In this document: one piece after another, positions 1 through 8,178 of the stretch | Numbering within the stretch: position 1 is the first letter of the stretch | How the letters are laid out: each line of letters starts with the position of its first letter | Assembly (NCBI GenBank): GCA_019695335.1 | Contig: JAIBAF010000004.1 | Coordinates: forward strand, 38,873-102,872 | Source of the DNA: a bacterium | Lineage (GTDB): Bacteria; CLD3; SB21 | Reading direction: 5' to 3' | Length of the DNA stretch: 64,000 bases | Translations under genes and position numbers: made by a program | The notes under the pieces: model-generated | Database searches by the model: none | What the model was told of the DNA's origin: nothing | What the model saw: the letters and a program-made list of their open reading frames with translations, nothing else

Positions 1-1
1 A

Positions 2-235
2 TTTTTTTTATTGGATTATTACTGGCGTAATATCAACCCCCGTGCGAGTTATACCGGCGCTTTGCTATATACCAATGCCAACAATGAGCGTAATGTTCAT
101 TTTAAATTGGCCTATAATTTGAGCTCGCGCCGAAACGTTTATACAAAAATTGCTTACCAAAACAGTGAACTCATTTACAATAACATCAAATTGTCCGGTA
201 CTCAGCTTTCTTTAGGATTTGAAAGCAAATTCTGA
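2..235 (+). CDS. 3' end of a probable outer-membrane beta-barrel protein (partial)
   Basis: The reading frame is already open at the left edge and stops at 233-235, so only about 77 C-terminal residues are visible. They show alternating polar and aromatic or hydrophobic residues, as in successive amphipathic beta strands. The chain ends in Phe (LGFESKF), the usual C-terminal signal of outer-membrane barrels recognised by the BAM complex. The family cannot be named from this fragment. A periplasmic beta-rich protein is the alternative. Confidence 0.45.
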   Translation, partial: FFLLDYYWRNINPRASYTGALLYTNANNERNVHFKLAYNLSSRRNVYTKIAYQNSELIYNNIKLSGTQLSLGFESKF

Positions 236-334
236 ATGCCCTTAAAATTACCCGTTTAAATCTGAAACATTCGTGTACATTTGCGTATTCTCGTTGAAAC
301 TTGTTGAATAACAACGCAAAAGGAGTCCCAACCC

Positions 335-1183
335 ATGAAAAGTTTGTTACTATTGATCCTGGTCAGTTCACTGCCGACGTTTGCTCAGGATCCGGACAGT
401 TCGACCGCTTTATTTTCCTTAGCAGAGGCCGAACGTAATTTCTCGCGTTCATCCGTTGCAGTCGGACGCGTCAATGCATTTAAAGAATACCTTGCCAATG
501 AAAGCGTGGTCTTTCAACCGGATCCGATCGATGGGCAAAAATTTTACAGCCAACGTAAACCTTCACCGCTTTTGCTGACATGGGAACCTGAATTTGTCGA
601 TATTGCCGCGTCCGAAGACTTTGGTGTTTCGCATGGCCCGTGGGAAATGAAGGATTACGGACCAAGAAAACTACCGCCATTTTGGGGCTATTACGTTTCC
701 ATTTGGAAAAAGCAAACCGACGGTAAGTGGAAAGTCGTTGTGGATATGGGTAATGGAGTCGAGACGAAACCGGCGCACGAAGTTAAACTTACTTACCCTA
801 AAGGCTCAGATAAAAAGCGTGAATTTAAAACCGTAGATACTAAAGCTGTTGAAACGTCGCTGACGAAATGGGATGAGGAGTTTGCAAAATTAGCCAAAAA
901 CAACACCGAAACTTATATGAAGCATCTTACCGCAGATGCCCACATTGTCCGCATGGGACATTTTCCGGCTACTTCAGCAGATTCAATCAAAGCGTTGCTT
1001 GGCCAACAAACTGACCTGACATGGAAACCCATTGACGGGGATGTTGCGACATCCGGAGATTTAGGCTATGTATACGGTTCGTACGAATCAAAAGCCGAAA
1101 AGGGACATTATTTGCACGTATGGAAAAAACAATCCGATCAATCATGGAAAATGGTTGTCGACGTACAGTTACCGAAAGAATAA
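335..1183 (+). CDS. Secreted protein with two NTF2-like (DUF4440/SnoaL-type) domains
   Basis: A 282-residue protein with an N-terminal signal peptide (MKSLLLLILVSSLPTFAQ, cleavage probably after AQ). Two related halves follow, roughly residues 28-145 and 165-280. Each ends in the same W-K-K-Q-x-D-x-x-W-K-x-V-V-D pattern typical of DUF4440/SnoaL-like cone-shaped folds, so this is an internal duplication. Such domains bind or convert small molecules, but no catalytic set can be assigned here. The start is supported by AAAGGAG about 10 bases upstream. The gene is monocistronic, with a terminator hairpin directly downstream. Location is inferred to be periplasmic. Confidence 0.75.
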   Translation: MKSLLLLILVSSLPTFAQDPDSSTALFSLAEAERNFSRSSVAVGRVNAFKEYLANESVVFQPDPIDGQKFYSQRKPSPLLLTWEPEFVDIAASEDFGVSHGPWEMKDYGPRKLPPFWGYYVSIWKKQTDGKWKVVVDMGNGVETKPAHEVKLTYPKGSDKKREFKTVDTKAVETSLTKWDEEFAKLAKNNTETYMKHLTADAHIVRMGHFPATSADSIKALLGQQTDLTWKPIDGDVATSGDLGYVYGSYESKAEKGHYLHVWKKQSDQSWKMVVDVQLPKE

Positions 1184-1201
1184 ACGAAATTGATACGCAA
1201 T

Positions 1202-1236
1202 AAAAATGCCGCCTTCATCTGAGGCGGCTTTTTTAT
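1202..1236. terminator. Bidirectional Rho-independent terminator
   Basis: A 7-bp GC-rich stem (1208-1214 with 1222-1228) has a 7-base loop. It is followed by six T on the plus strand and preceded by an A-run that serves as the T-run on the minus strand. It lies between the stops of the convergent NTF2-like and M16 protease genes. Confidence 0.85.
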
Positions 1237-1258
1237 TTATAGGGACCACCTTTGATTC

Positions 1259-3988
1259 CTACTCGGATAATTTTTCAAGCTTCTCATCAACACTGCCGGC
1301 GACTACGGTGTAAATATTTTCTTTGACCACGTATTTCTTAATGGCATCATTGACTTCTTTCAGAGTCAAAACGTTTACTTTTTGAGGATATTCGTCAAGC
1401 CAGACCATTGGAACATTGCGGCGGGCAAGCGCCAAGATTGAATTCGCCATGCCGGCTGTGGTAGAAAGGCTTACTTTGAAAGTGCCGCTGATATTCGTCT
1501 TTTTGTCTTTCAATTCATCTTCGGTCACGCCTTCGTCGATCCATTTATCAACTTGACGCCGGGTTGACTCCATCCCTTTTTTCAACAGATCGGGACTGAA
1601 CGTAGCCACAACCTCCCAGTAACCATCACTGTAGGTATGTCCGCCTAAAAATGAATATACGCCGTACGTCAGCCCTTCTTTATCACGAACTGTCGCCATC
1701 AAACGATCCTGAAAATCATTGCCAAGAATATTCGTCGCGACGTACAAAGCAACGTAATCCTTTTCATTTTGCAGGATGCCTGTTGGCAAACCCATAGACA
1801 GGGATGCGCTGGTTTTGTCTTTGAGAGTCACGACAATGGGCTTACTGGATTTGGATTGTACCGCGCGTTTAGGAATAGTATAATTAACTCCTCCGCTCCA
1901 GCCGTTGAAATTGGTCTGGATGCTTTTTTGTAATTCATCGGCACGAACATCTCCGACAGCCACCAGAATCATCGAAGCAGGACCATAGTGCTTTTTGTAA
2001 AAATCACTGATCTCTGTCAACGTTGTTTTTCCAATATCCTTTACCATTTGTTCGGATAAAATCCCATGATTCGAATGCGATGCTGGAAAAATCGTTTCCA
2101 TTAGTTTTTCTTCGGCGCGTACATCCGTATCGTCCATCTCTTCCTGATATAAGGCCATACGCCGTTTTTTGACAATTTCAAATGAGGAAGCATCGAACAA
2201 CGGATACCGCAGTTGTTCGGCCAAAATATTGATCACAGTCGGAACGTCGGCGCTTAAACAACTGACGGAAAAATTCAGGGTTTCGTTACCGCTGCTGAAA
2301 GTGATACGCGCGCCGATTTTTTCCAATTGCGCCGCTATCGCAAATTTATCTCGTTTGGTCGTCCCTTGATCGAGCATTGCTGCGGTGAGATCGGCGATTG
2401 CTTTGTTACCGGAAGGATTAAAATAACCGCCGGCCATTAAACAACCTTTCATGGTGACAATGTTTTTCGCTCCTGTTTTCATCGACAAAACACGAATGCC
2501 TGCAACTTTCTTATCGGTAATGTTTGCGGCCATGCCGGTGGCTTCAATAACAGAGCTGGTTTCGATCAATTCATTTTCATTCTCTGCACGATAATGGCGC
2601 GCATAATTGCCTACAGAATGTTGATCAAGGCTGCCGGTCGTTGCGCCTTCTTTCGGGATAAAATATCCGACCGTCATCTGATCGTCTTTCAAATATTTTT
2701 GGGCCACTGCTTTAACGTCTTCCGGCGTTACTTTTGACAACTCATCCACATACGTTACAAACCATTTCCAATCGCCGGCTGCAATGGCCGTATTGATCCG
2801 TCCGGCAATAGAAAACGACCCGTCGCGCGCGTAGGTCTCGGACGCTTTAAGCTGGGCGATAGCGGCGTCGCATTCGGCTTTCGTAATGCCTTGATCGATG
2901 ATTTTTTGATATTCATCATGAATGATTTTTTCGACGCTCTCATGAGCAACGCCGGGAGTCAGATAAGCATAACTGATGTGAAGGCCTTCATCGCGGAAAG
3001 GAAGATTTTGAATATAGACATTGGACGCCAATCCCTGATCGATCAGCGATTTATAGAAACGGCTGTTTTTGCCGGTTCCGAGAACCGTTGCTAAAACGGC
3101 CACAGCATATCGCTCTTTTGAAATGGCCTTCGGAATCTTGTGAGCGACGCCGACAATACCGTTAGGACCGGAACGACGGAGGATCACCCGGCGCGGACCT
3201 TCCTGCACCGGTTCTTCCGTCGTCATCTGCGGAATCGGTTTCGGTGACCGGGGAATTACGCCAAAATATTTATAAATAAGGCTTAATGCTTTTTTCTGAT
3301 CAAAGTCCCCGATAATGGTCACGGTCGCATTGTCCGGCCAGTAGAACGTATCGTAAAATTCTTTGAGTTTGGGAATCGAAATATTTTCGATATCGGAACG
3401 CCATCCGATCGCAGAATGATGATACGGATGCGCCTGGTAAGCCGTAGCCCAGATGTTTTTATCGAGCGCTTCCAATGGATCATTTTCGCCGCGTTCGAAT
3501 TCATTACGGACAACCGTCATTTCGCTTGCTTTATCTTTTTCCAGCAAACTCAAATTGCGCATGCGATCCGCTTCGATTTCGACCACCATTTCAAGATGTT
3601 CGCTCGGCAATATTTCGTAATAATTAGTATAATCGTTCCATGTTGAGGCATTATTGATTGCGCCGAATCGCCCGAATGACATGTCGAGTGAATTGCCTTT
3701 TTCGCGATTAAAATTCGGCGTGCCTTTGAACATGAGATGCTCCAGAATGTGCGTCGCGCCGGTTGTGCCGATCACTTCATTGCGCGATCCCACGTTGAAA
3801 GTTACCATAAATGTTAGAACCGGCGCCGAGTGATCCTCCATCAATAAAACTTTCAACCCGTTCTTATTCAATTGATATTCTTTAATTCCACCCAATTCCT
3901 GGATAAATTTAAACTCCTGTTCCTGTGCGGTCGCACTGACAACGAGTGCCAGTATCAGACACAGAAAAGACAACCCCTTCGTTCTCAT
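1259..3988 (-). CDS. Two-module M16 family zinc metallopeptidase (pitrilysin/insulinase type)
   Basis: A 909-residue protein with a signal peptide (about 1-22) and two complete M16 modules in one chain. The N-terminal module carries the inverted zinc motif HILEH at 80-84, with a third ligand probably Glu163 in VVRNEFE, 79 residues later. This matches the spacing expected for pitrilysins. The C-terminal module (about 490-909) lacks the motif and would be the non-catalytic half of the peptide-binding clamshell. It probably degrades peptides in the periplasm or processes exported proteins. AAGGAG precedes the start. It converges on the upstream gene and stands alone; the 262 bases above its start hold no other gene. 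Confidence 0.93.
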   Translation of the reverse strand: MRTKGLSFLCLILALVVSATAQEQEFKFIQELGGIKEYQLNKNGLKVLLMEDHSAPVLTFMVTFNVGSRNEVIGTTGATHILEHLMFKGTPNFNREKGNSLDMSFGRFGAINNASTWNDYTNYYEILPSEHLEMVVEIEADRMRNLSLLEKDKASEMTVVRNEFERGENDPLEALDKNIWATAYQAHPYHHSAIGWRSDIENISIPKLKEFYDTFYWPDNATVTIIGDFDQKKALSLIYKYFGVIPRSPKPIPQMTTEEPVQEGPRRVILRRSGPNGIVGVAHKIPKAISKERYAVAVLATVLGTGKNSRFYKSLIDQGLASNVYIQNLPFRDEGLHISYAYLTPGVAHESVEKIIHDEYQKIIDQGITKAECDAAIAQLKASETYARDGSFSIAGRINTAIAAGDWKWFVTYVDELSKVTPEDVKAVAQKYLKDDQMTVGYFIPKEGATTGSLDQHSVGNYARHYRAENENELIETSSVIEATGMAANITDKKVAGIRVLSMKTGAKNIVTMKGCLMAGGYFNPSGNKAIADLTAAMLDQGTTKRDKFAIAAQLEKIGARITFSSGNETLNFSVSCLSADVPTVINILAEQLRYPLFDASSFEIVKKRRMALYQEEMDDTDVRAEEKLMETIFPASHSNHGILSEQMVKDIGKTTLTEISDFYKKHYGPASMILVAVGDVRADELQKSIQTNFNGWSGGVNYTIPKRAVQSKSSKPIVVTLKDKTSASLSMGLPTGILQNEKDYVALYVATNILGNDFQDRLMATVRDKEGLTYGVYSFLGGHTYSDGYWEVVATFSPDLLKKGMESTRRQVDKWIDEGVTEDELKDKKTNISGTFKVSLSTTAGMANSILALARRNVPMVWLDEYPQKVNVLTLKEVNDAIKKYVVKENIYTVVAGSVDEKLEKLSE

Positions 3989-4250
3989 AACCGACTCCTT
4001 GATTAATAATAACAGATAATCGAAAAATAGAATGGCAACAAGATTACGAATCTATTTCATAAAAGATTCGGTCGAAATTTCCGAAATTTTTATGAATTAA
4101 AACAGGGAATTTAAGGGGCAATTGAATTCTGATCAGCACGCCGTTGCAGGAAGGATTTTTTTATTACATTCACTTAATTGTAGCCCCATTGGCATGCGGA
4201 GTCTTCGGAAAATCAGTTTTTAGCTGAAATTTTTTAACTGAAAAGAAGAT

Positions 4251-5510
4251 TTAGAGGAGTAGTAGAAGACGTTTTTGGAGTAATTTTTTCTCAGGTTCGG
4301 TTTGAACGGTTTGCAGAGCCTGACGGTAGGCCTCAGCGGCATCGGAATTCCGGCCGGCACGGGTAAACAGTTCCCCCAAGGTAGCATAATATAAATAATA
4401 GGTTCGCATGGTCGGCAAATGGGCCAGTCCTTCGAGAGCATCGAGTCCTGCATCAGGTCTTCCACTCATAGCTAACGCAACGGCTCTGTTCAAAGCATAT
4501 ACCGGCGAATCGTTGATCGACAATAAAATATCGTAATAGTCCGTGATGGTCTTCCAATCAGTTTTCTCATACGACGGCGCCAGCGCATGGCAGGCCGCGA
4601 TGCCGGCCTGTACGTGATAGTCTGTCAGTTCATCCGAACGCCGAGCCAGATCCAGATGATAAAATCCGCGTTGGATCATCGCACGATCCCATAATTCGCG
4701 ATTTTGCTCGCTCAGCAACAGAATGTCGCCTTTAGAATCAAGGCGTGCTGGAAATCGCGACATCTGCAGATACATCAGCGCAAGTAATGCATGCACTTCC
4801 GGAAGCCTTCCGGTCGGGTGATCGGATAAAATGGTCAGTAACCGTATAGCTTCCTCACATAATTCTTCTTGGATCAGACTCTCGCCTTCATGGGCGTTGT
4901 AACCTTTATTAAAAAGCAGGTATAAAACTTCCAAAACCGATTCGACGCGAATTTTTAATTCCCCGCTTTTCGGCGCTTCGAGAGATAACTGTTCATCCCT
5001 GATTTTTCGTTTTGCACGAACTAATCGCTGTGCAACAGTCGTATCCTGAGCGAAAAAGGCCTTCGAAATTTCAGACACACTGAAACCGCAGAGAATGTTC
5101 AATGTCAGCGACACTTGGGCTTCGCGCGAATTAGCCGGATGACAACAGACGAACATCATTTTTAAGACATCATCTTTGAGCTCGGCGTCGAGAAAAATTT
5201 CCTGATCGTCTCCGATATGCGATTGCATTTCCAATAAATTATCAAAATCGTGAGTGCGGGTAACGACGCCGGTTTCACGGCGCAATTTGTCTACGGTTAG
5301 ATTTTTTGCGGACGTATAAATCCACCCTCCCGGATTTTTGGGAACACCTTTGATCGGCCAGGTCTGCAGCGCTTTGAGCAGCGTCTCCTGAACCGCGTCT
5401 TCGATCAATTCCAGATGATCCAATCCGTAGATACGGCTAAGCGTTGCCGTCACCTGACCGGTCTGATGCCGAAAAAGATTTTCTACTAATTGATGGACTT
5501 TTTGAGTCAT
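4251..5510 (-). CDS. ECF42-type RNA polymerase sigma factor with C-terminal TPR extension
   Basis: Residues about 8-80 match sigma-70 region 2 (DHLELIEDAVQETLLKAL, then NPGGWIYTSAKNLTVDKLRR). About 125-185 match region 4 with its helix-turn-helix (GFSVSEISKAFFAQDTTVAQ). The remaining ~230 residues are the DUF6596/TPR-like tail that defines this group (COG4941). These sigma factors characteristically lack an anti-sigma gene and instead neighbour DGPF/YCII proteins, as here. I chose the ATG at 5510; an upstream TTG at 5531 would put the initiation region inside a terminator hairpin. Neither start has a good Shine-Dalgarno. It is the last gene of the leftward operon. A paralogue lies at 36324-37601. 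Confidence 0.9.
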   Translation of the reverse strand: MTQKVHQLVENLFRHQTGQVTATLSRIYGLDHLELIEDAVQETLLKALQTWPIKGVPKNPGGWIYTSAKNLTVDKLRRETGVVTRTHDFDNLLEMQSHIGDDQEIFLDAELKDDVLKMMFVCCHPANSREAQVSLTLNILCGFSVSEISKAFFAQDTTVAQRLVRAKRKIRDEQLSLEAPKSGELKIRVESVLEVLYLLFNKGYNAHEGESLIQEELCEEAIRLLTILSDHPTGRLPEVHALLALMYLQMSRFPARLDSKGDILLLSEQNRELWDRAMIQRGFYHLDLARRSDELTDYHVQAGIAACHALAPSYEKTDWKTITDYYDILLSINDSPVYALNRAVALAMSGRPDAGLDALEGLAHLPTMRTYYLYYATLGELFTRAGRNSDAAEAYRQALQTVQTEPEKKLLQKRLLLLL

Positions 5511-5522
5511 GATTATTAGTGG

Positions 5523-5573
5523 AAAAAACAATCACCCCGCATTTAAAAATTATTAATCAACATACGGGGTGAT
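5523..5573 (-). terminator. Intercistronic hairpin with T-run, possible partial terminator
   Basis: Perfect 9-bp inverted repeat ATCACCCCG/CGGGGTGAT (5531-5539 and 5565-5573) with a long AT-rich loop. On the minus strand it is followed by TG and six T. It sits between the VOC gene and the sigma-factor start, so it would reduce read-through into the sigma gene. Confidence 0.6.
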
Positions 5574-5587
5574 GTAAGATAAAATAT

Positions 5588-5956
5588 TTATTCCATTGAA
5601 TGCAAAGCAACTTTATTGCCTTCGACGTCTTTGAAAATCGCAAAAAAACCGATTTCCGGTGTAATATTAGTTTTAGGCACAATGACGGTGCCTCCGGCAC
5701 TGACAACGCGGTTGAGTACTTGGCTTAGATCGTTGCCGCCATTGAGATACACTAATGCTCCTTTATCAGAGGGCACGTATCCTTCACCGGACACCAAAGC
5801 GCCGCCGACTGAGCCCTGATCGCATGGTAAAAAAGCCATGTCAAATCCCATAATGTTATCGCGATGCAAAGATGCGCCTAGAATTTTTTCATAAAAAGCG
5901 GCAGCGCGGTTCATGTCTTTGACCGGAATTTCAAACCAATTAATTGCATTGTTCAT
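5588..5956 (-). CDS. VOC superfamily protein (glyoxalase/bleomycin-resistance fold)
   Basis: A 122-residue protein with the paired beta-alpha-beta-beta-beta modules of the vicinal oxygen chelate fold. The N-terminal part (NWFEIPVKDMNRAAAFYEKI) is the typical opening strand and helix. The C-terminal part contains a conserved-looking IGFFAIFKDVEGNKVALHS. Proteins of this size form dimers with metal-dependent lyase, dioxygenase or drug-binding roles; the substrate is unknown. GGAGG lies about 6 bases upstream of the ATG. It is fourth in the DGPF-DGPF-DUF2461-VOC-sigma operon. VOC genes often accompany DGPF proteins, which fits a stress or detoxification regulon (inference). Confidence 0.87.
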   Translation of the reverse strand: MNNAINWFEIPVKDMNRAAAFYEKILGASLHRDNIMGFDMAFLPCDQGSVGGALVSGEGYVPSDKGALVYLNGGNDLSQVLNRVVSAGGTVIVPKTNITPEIGFFAIFKDVEGNKVALHSME

Positions 5957-5994
5957 AATACCTCCAAAAGTTAATGTTTATAAGTAAAACTATA

Positions 5995-6669
5995 TTAGCG
6001 TTTTCCGTACATTGCCTCTCTCAGAAAACTATTGACCGCTTGTCCGGCTTTATAATAAGCCATCATTACGTCCGGTAAAAGATTACCGGTAATCGCTTTT
6101 ACCGGCAGTTCCGCCATATAATAAAACTGTTTATTGGCAATGAGCGGTTGCGTTTTAACGGCCGATTGAAATTCTTTAGGAAGAATTTTATTGGTTTCAC
6201 CTTGTAAGGCGCCGAATTTCTTTTTGAAATCAGCGTGCTTAAGAAGTTTTTCGAATTCTTTGGGCGAACGCGCAATTTTCGTCCTGATCTTATGAAGGTT
6301 TTCTTTTTCGACCATGTACGCGCCGCCGGCAATCATGATTTCATGAGCCGATAATTGAAAGTAAAAACCCGGCGCTTCTTTTGATTTTTTGCCTTCACGC
6401 GAAATGAGAGCCGAAGCATGCGTTTTGTACGGGCTTTTGTCTTTTGAAAAACGAATGTCGCGATTGATCCTGAAAATGGCATCTTTCGGCGCGATAGCAA
6501 CTTTCGGATCGTATTGGTGAATCCGTTGAATCATTTCTTCTACCAGGCGATAAAACGGCTCTTTTACTGCCGTTTCATACCACGGTTTATTCTCGCGAAA
6601 CCATTCGGTCGAATTGTTTTTTTCCAATAAGCGGAAAAATTCCAGAAACTCTTTGGTAAAATAACCCAT
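5995..6669 (-). CDS. DUF2461 family protein
   Basis: A 224-residue soluble protein. It begins FLxFFRLLEKNNSTEWF and contains KDAIFRINRDIRFSKDKSPY and GFYFQLSAHEIMIAGG, the hallmarks of DUF2461 (TIGR02453). No biochemical role is established for the family. I start at the ATG at 6669, preceded by GAGGAG 6 bases away, rather than an in-frame upstream codon inside the preceding gene. Only two bases separate it from the stop of the upstream DGPF gene, so its ribosome-binding site lies within that gene's end. Translation is probably coupled. No signal peptide or membrane segment. Confidence 0.88.
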   Translation of the reverse strand: MGYFTKEFLEFFRLLEKNNSTEWFRENKPWYETAVKEPFYRLVEEMIQRIHQYDPKVAIAPKDAIFRINRDIRFSKDKSPYKTHASALISREGKKSKEAPGFYFQLSAHEIMIAGGAYMVEKENLHKIRTKIARSPKEFEKLLKHADFKKKFGALQGETNKILPKEFQSAVKTQPLIANKQFYYMAELPVKAITGNLLPDVMMAYYKAGQAVNSFLREAMYGKR

Positions 6670-6671
6670 AA

Positions 6672-7016
6672 TCACTCCTCTTGATGTTCGATAACTTCGC
6701 GTATTTCGACTGTGCCGTCGTATTTCAAATGCGGACACGCTTTGGCCAATTCAATCGCTTCTTCGTAATCTTTCGCTTCTAATTGATAGTATCCGCCAAT
6801 CGCTTCTTTCGTTTCCGTAAACGGGCCATCGACGACCCGGTCGTTTTCTTTATGTAAGACGCGCCCGGCGTCAAGTAAATGCGCGGCACGTTTGTAACGC
6901 CCGGTTTTTTTCAAGGTGTCGACCCATGATAAATAATCTTCGCTTATTTTTTGCATTTCATTGGCTGAAACGCCTTCGAAGTCCCCGCCCGGTAACAATA
7001 AAATATATTGTGGCAT
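6672..7016 (-). CDS. YCII/DGPF-domain protein, second of a tandem pair
   Basis: A 114-residue cytoplasmic protein of the YCII-related ferredoxin-like alpha+beta fold. The DGPF motif is at 63-66 in VVDGPFTETKEAIGGYY, and the C-terminal strand ends TVEIREV. It is clearly paralogous to the gene just upstream: both open with LLLxGG, and the DGPF motif has the same residue numbers. DGPF proteins are the signature neighbours of ECF42 sigma factors; their activity is not established. The 3' end supplies the ribosome-binding site of the DUF2461 gene. Confidence 0.92.
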   Translation of the reverse strand: MPQYILLLPGGDFEGVSANEMQKISEDYLSWVDTLKKTGRYKRAAHLLDAGRVLHKENDRVVDGPFTETKEAIGGYYQLEAKDYEEAIELAKACPHLKYDGTVEIREVIEHQEE

Positions 7017-7063
7017 GATGTTCCTTTATAATCAATTTTTAGGTAGAATTTGAATTCTTTATT

Positions 7064-7399
7064 TTAATGCATTACGATTTCCCGAACCTCAACTTTGCCT
7101 TTAAATTTCAAATGCGGGCATTCGCGGGAAATAGTCGTAGCTTCTTCCAGATCTTTCGCTTCGATTTGAAAAAATCCTCCGACGGCTTCTTTTGTTTCGG
7201 TAAAGGGACCATCGACAAACTGGCCGCCTTTCTTTTTTAAAATTCGGCCGCTATGCGCCAATTCATTTCCTCCGAGATTGCGGCCTTCGGCGGCTAATTT
7301 CTGGGACCATGCGTAATATTCCTGGCGAATACGTTGCATTTGTTCTTCCGAGTATTCGGAAAACTCTCCGCCTTGGAGTAATAAAATAAATTGAGCCAT
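7064..7399 (-). CDS. YCII/DGPF-domain protein, first of a tandem pair
   Basis: A 111-residue YCII-type protein. FVDGPFTETKEAVGGFF places the DGPF motif at 63-66, followed by a helix (DLEEATTISRECPHL) and a closing strand (KVEVREIV). A strong GGGAGG about 9 bases upstream fixes the ATG at 7399. It is the promoter-proximal gene of the five-gene leftward operon ending in the sigma factor. The 48 bases to the next DGPF gene hold a separate ribosome-binding site (AAAGGAAC). It could also be read through from the dioxygenase-like gene convergent in function but lying downstream of its own start at 8028. Confidence 0.92.
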   Translation of the reverse strand: MAQFILLLQGGEFSEYSEEQMQRIRQEYYAWSQKLAAEGRNLGGNELAHSGRILKKKGGQFVDGPFTETKEAVGGFFQIEAKDLEEATTISRECPHLKFKGKVEVREIVMH

Positions 7400-7467
7400 C
7401 GTGTATTCCTCCCTTGAAAATTCAACAATTTATATAAATGACGAACGGACTAACAAAAAATCGACCA

Positions 7468-8028
7468 TTATGGAGACTGTTTTTTGATTAATTTAATATT
7501 GAACGTGGACCGGCTTACACCCGCTGAATCTTTAGCGAGTTTTCGAATGGTGCCAAAATCGCCTAAAAGCTCCTCCCGTTGATAATCGGTCTGGCGCAAA
7601 TAGCGGTCGCCCTCAAACAACATTTCTGGTTTGGTTTCCAAATATCCGTCTTTTTGCACGACAAAATGAATATGTGCCGGAACACCACCGGACGGATAGG
7701 CTCCGGGTTTGATCGTCAGAAATTCATAACTTCCAAGCGAATCCGTGATCAAAGTGCCTTTGATGCGAGGGTTTCGTGGATCATTATCGGCTGAATAAAG
7801 GCCTTTTTGGTCCGTATGATAGACAAACAAACGAACGCCATGGACAGGCATCACTCCATCATCAGAATAAACCGTTCCAGATACCACCAAAAGATCTCCG
7901 GGTTCATCCTTGGTCACCAAAACTATTTTCGACGAATCAGCGGTGGCGGACATCGTCACCGTCGGAGTATTTTTGCCGGACGTACATGCGATAAAAATCG
8001 ATAAGGCTGCTAACCAAAAAATTTTCAT
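7468..8028 (-). CDS. Intradiol ring-cleavage dioxygenase-like lipoprotein
   Basis: A 186-residue protein resembling the catalytic domain of protocatechuate/catechol dioxygenases. The candidate iron ligands are present in order: Tyr78 (TDQKGLYSAD), Tyr111 (KPGAYPSGG), and His119 and His121 (PAHIHFVV). The linking segment TDSLGSYEFLTIKPGAYP is also typical. The short signal MKIFWLAALSIFIAC ends in a lipobox-like FIAC, so Cys15 is probably lipidated. This places the enzyme at the envelope rather than in a catabolic operon. I chose the ATG at 8028, with AAAGGG upstream, because it opens directly into the signal peptide. The true substrate is unknown; secreted members of this family exist in several phyla. 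Confidence 0.82.
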   Translation of the reverse strand: MKIFWLAALSIFIACTSGKNTPTVTMSATADSSKIVLVTKDEPGDLLVVSGTVYSDDGVMPVHGVRLFVYHTDQKGLYSADNDPRNPRIKGTLITDSLGSYEFLTIKPGAYPSGGVPAHIHFVVQKDGYLETKPEMLFEGDRYLRQTDYQREELLGDFGTIRKLAKDSAGVSRSTFNIKLIKKQSP

Positions 8029-8178
8029 AAAAGAACCCTTTCCGGTTATACGGACATTAATGTACACGTTCTGATAACTTTTCACCAGTCAAAAAACCGC
8101 TTGCTTGTTCAGCCGCTATTTCCAATATTCATTTAATTCCTCCTCCAACCATTCCACTGAATTATTTGATTTATTCAC

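Noticed and set aside
276..283. TACATTTG as a Bacteroidota-type -7 box for the gene at 335
   Set aside because: It fits TAnnTTTG, but no matching -33 element was seen at the right distance and the phylum is uncertain.
7400..7467. Shared promoter motif upstream of the DGPF genes at 7399 and 37951 (CGTTC-type similarity)
   Set aside because: The match is short and AT-rich; without promoter mapping or a genome-wide search it is not distinguishable from chance.
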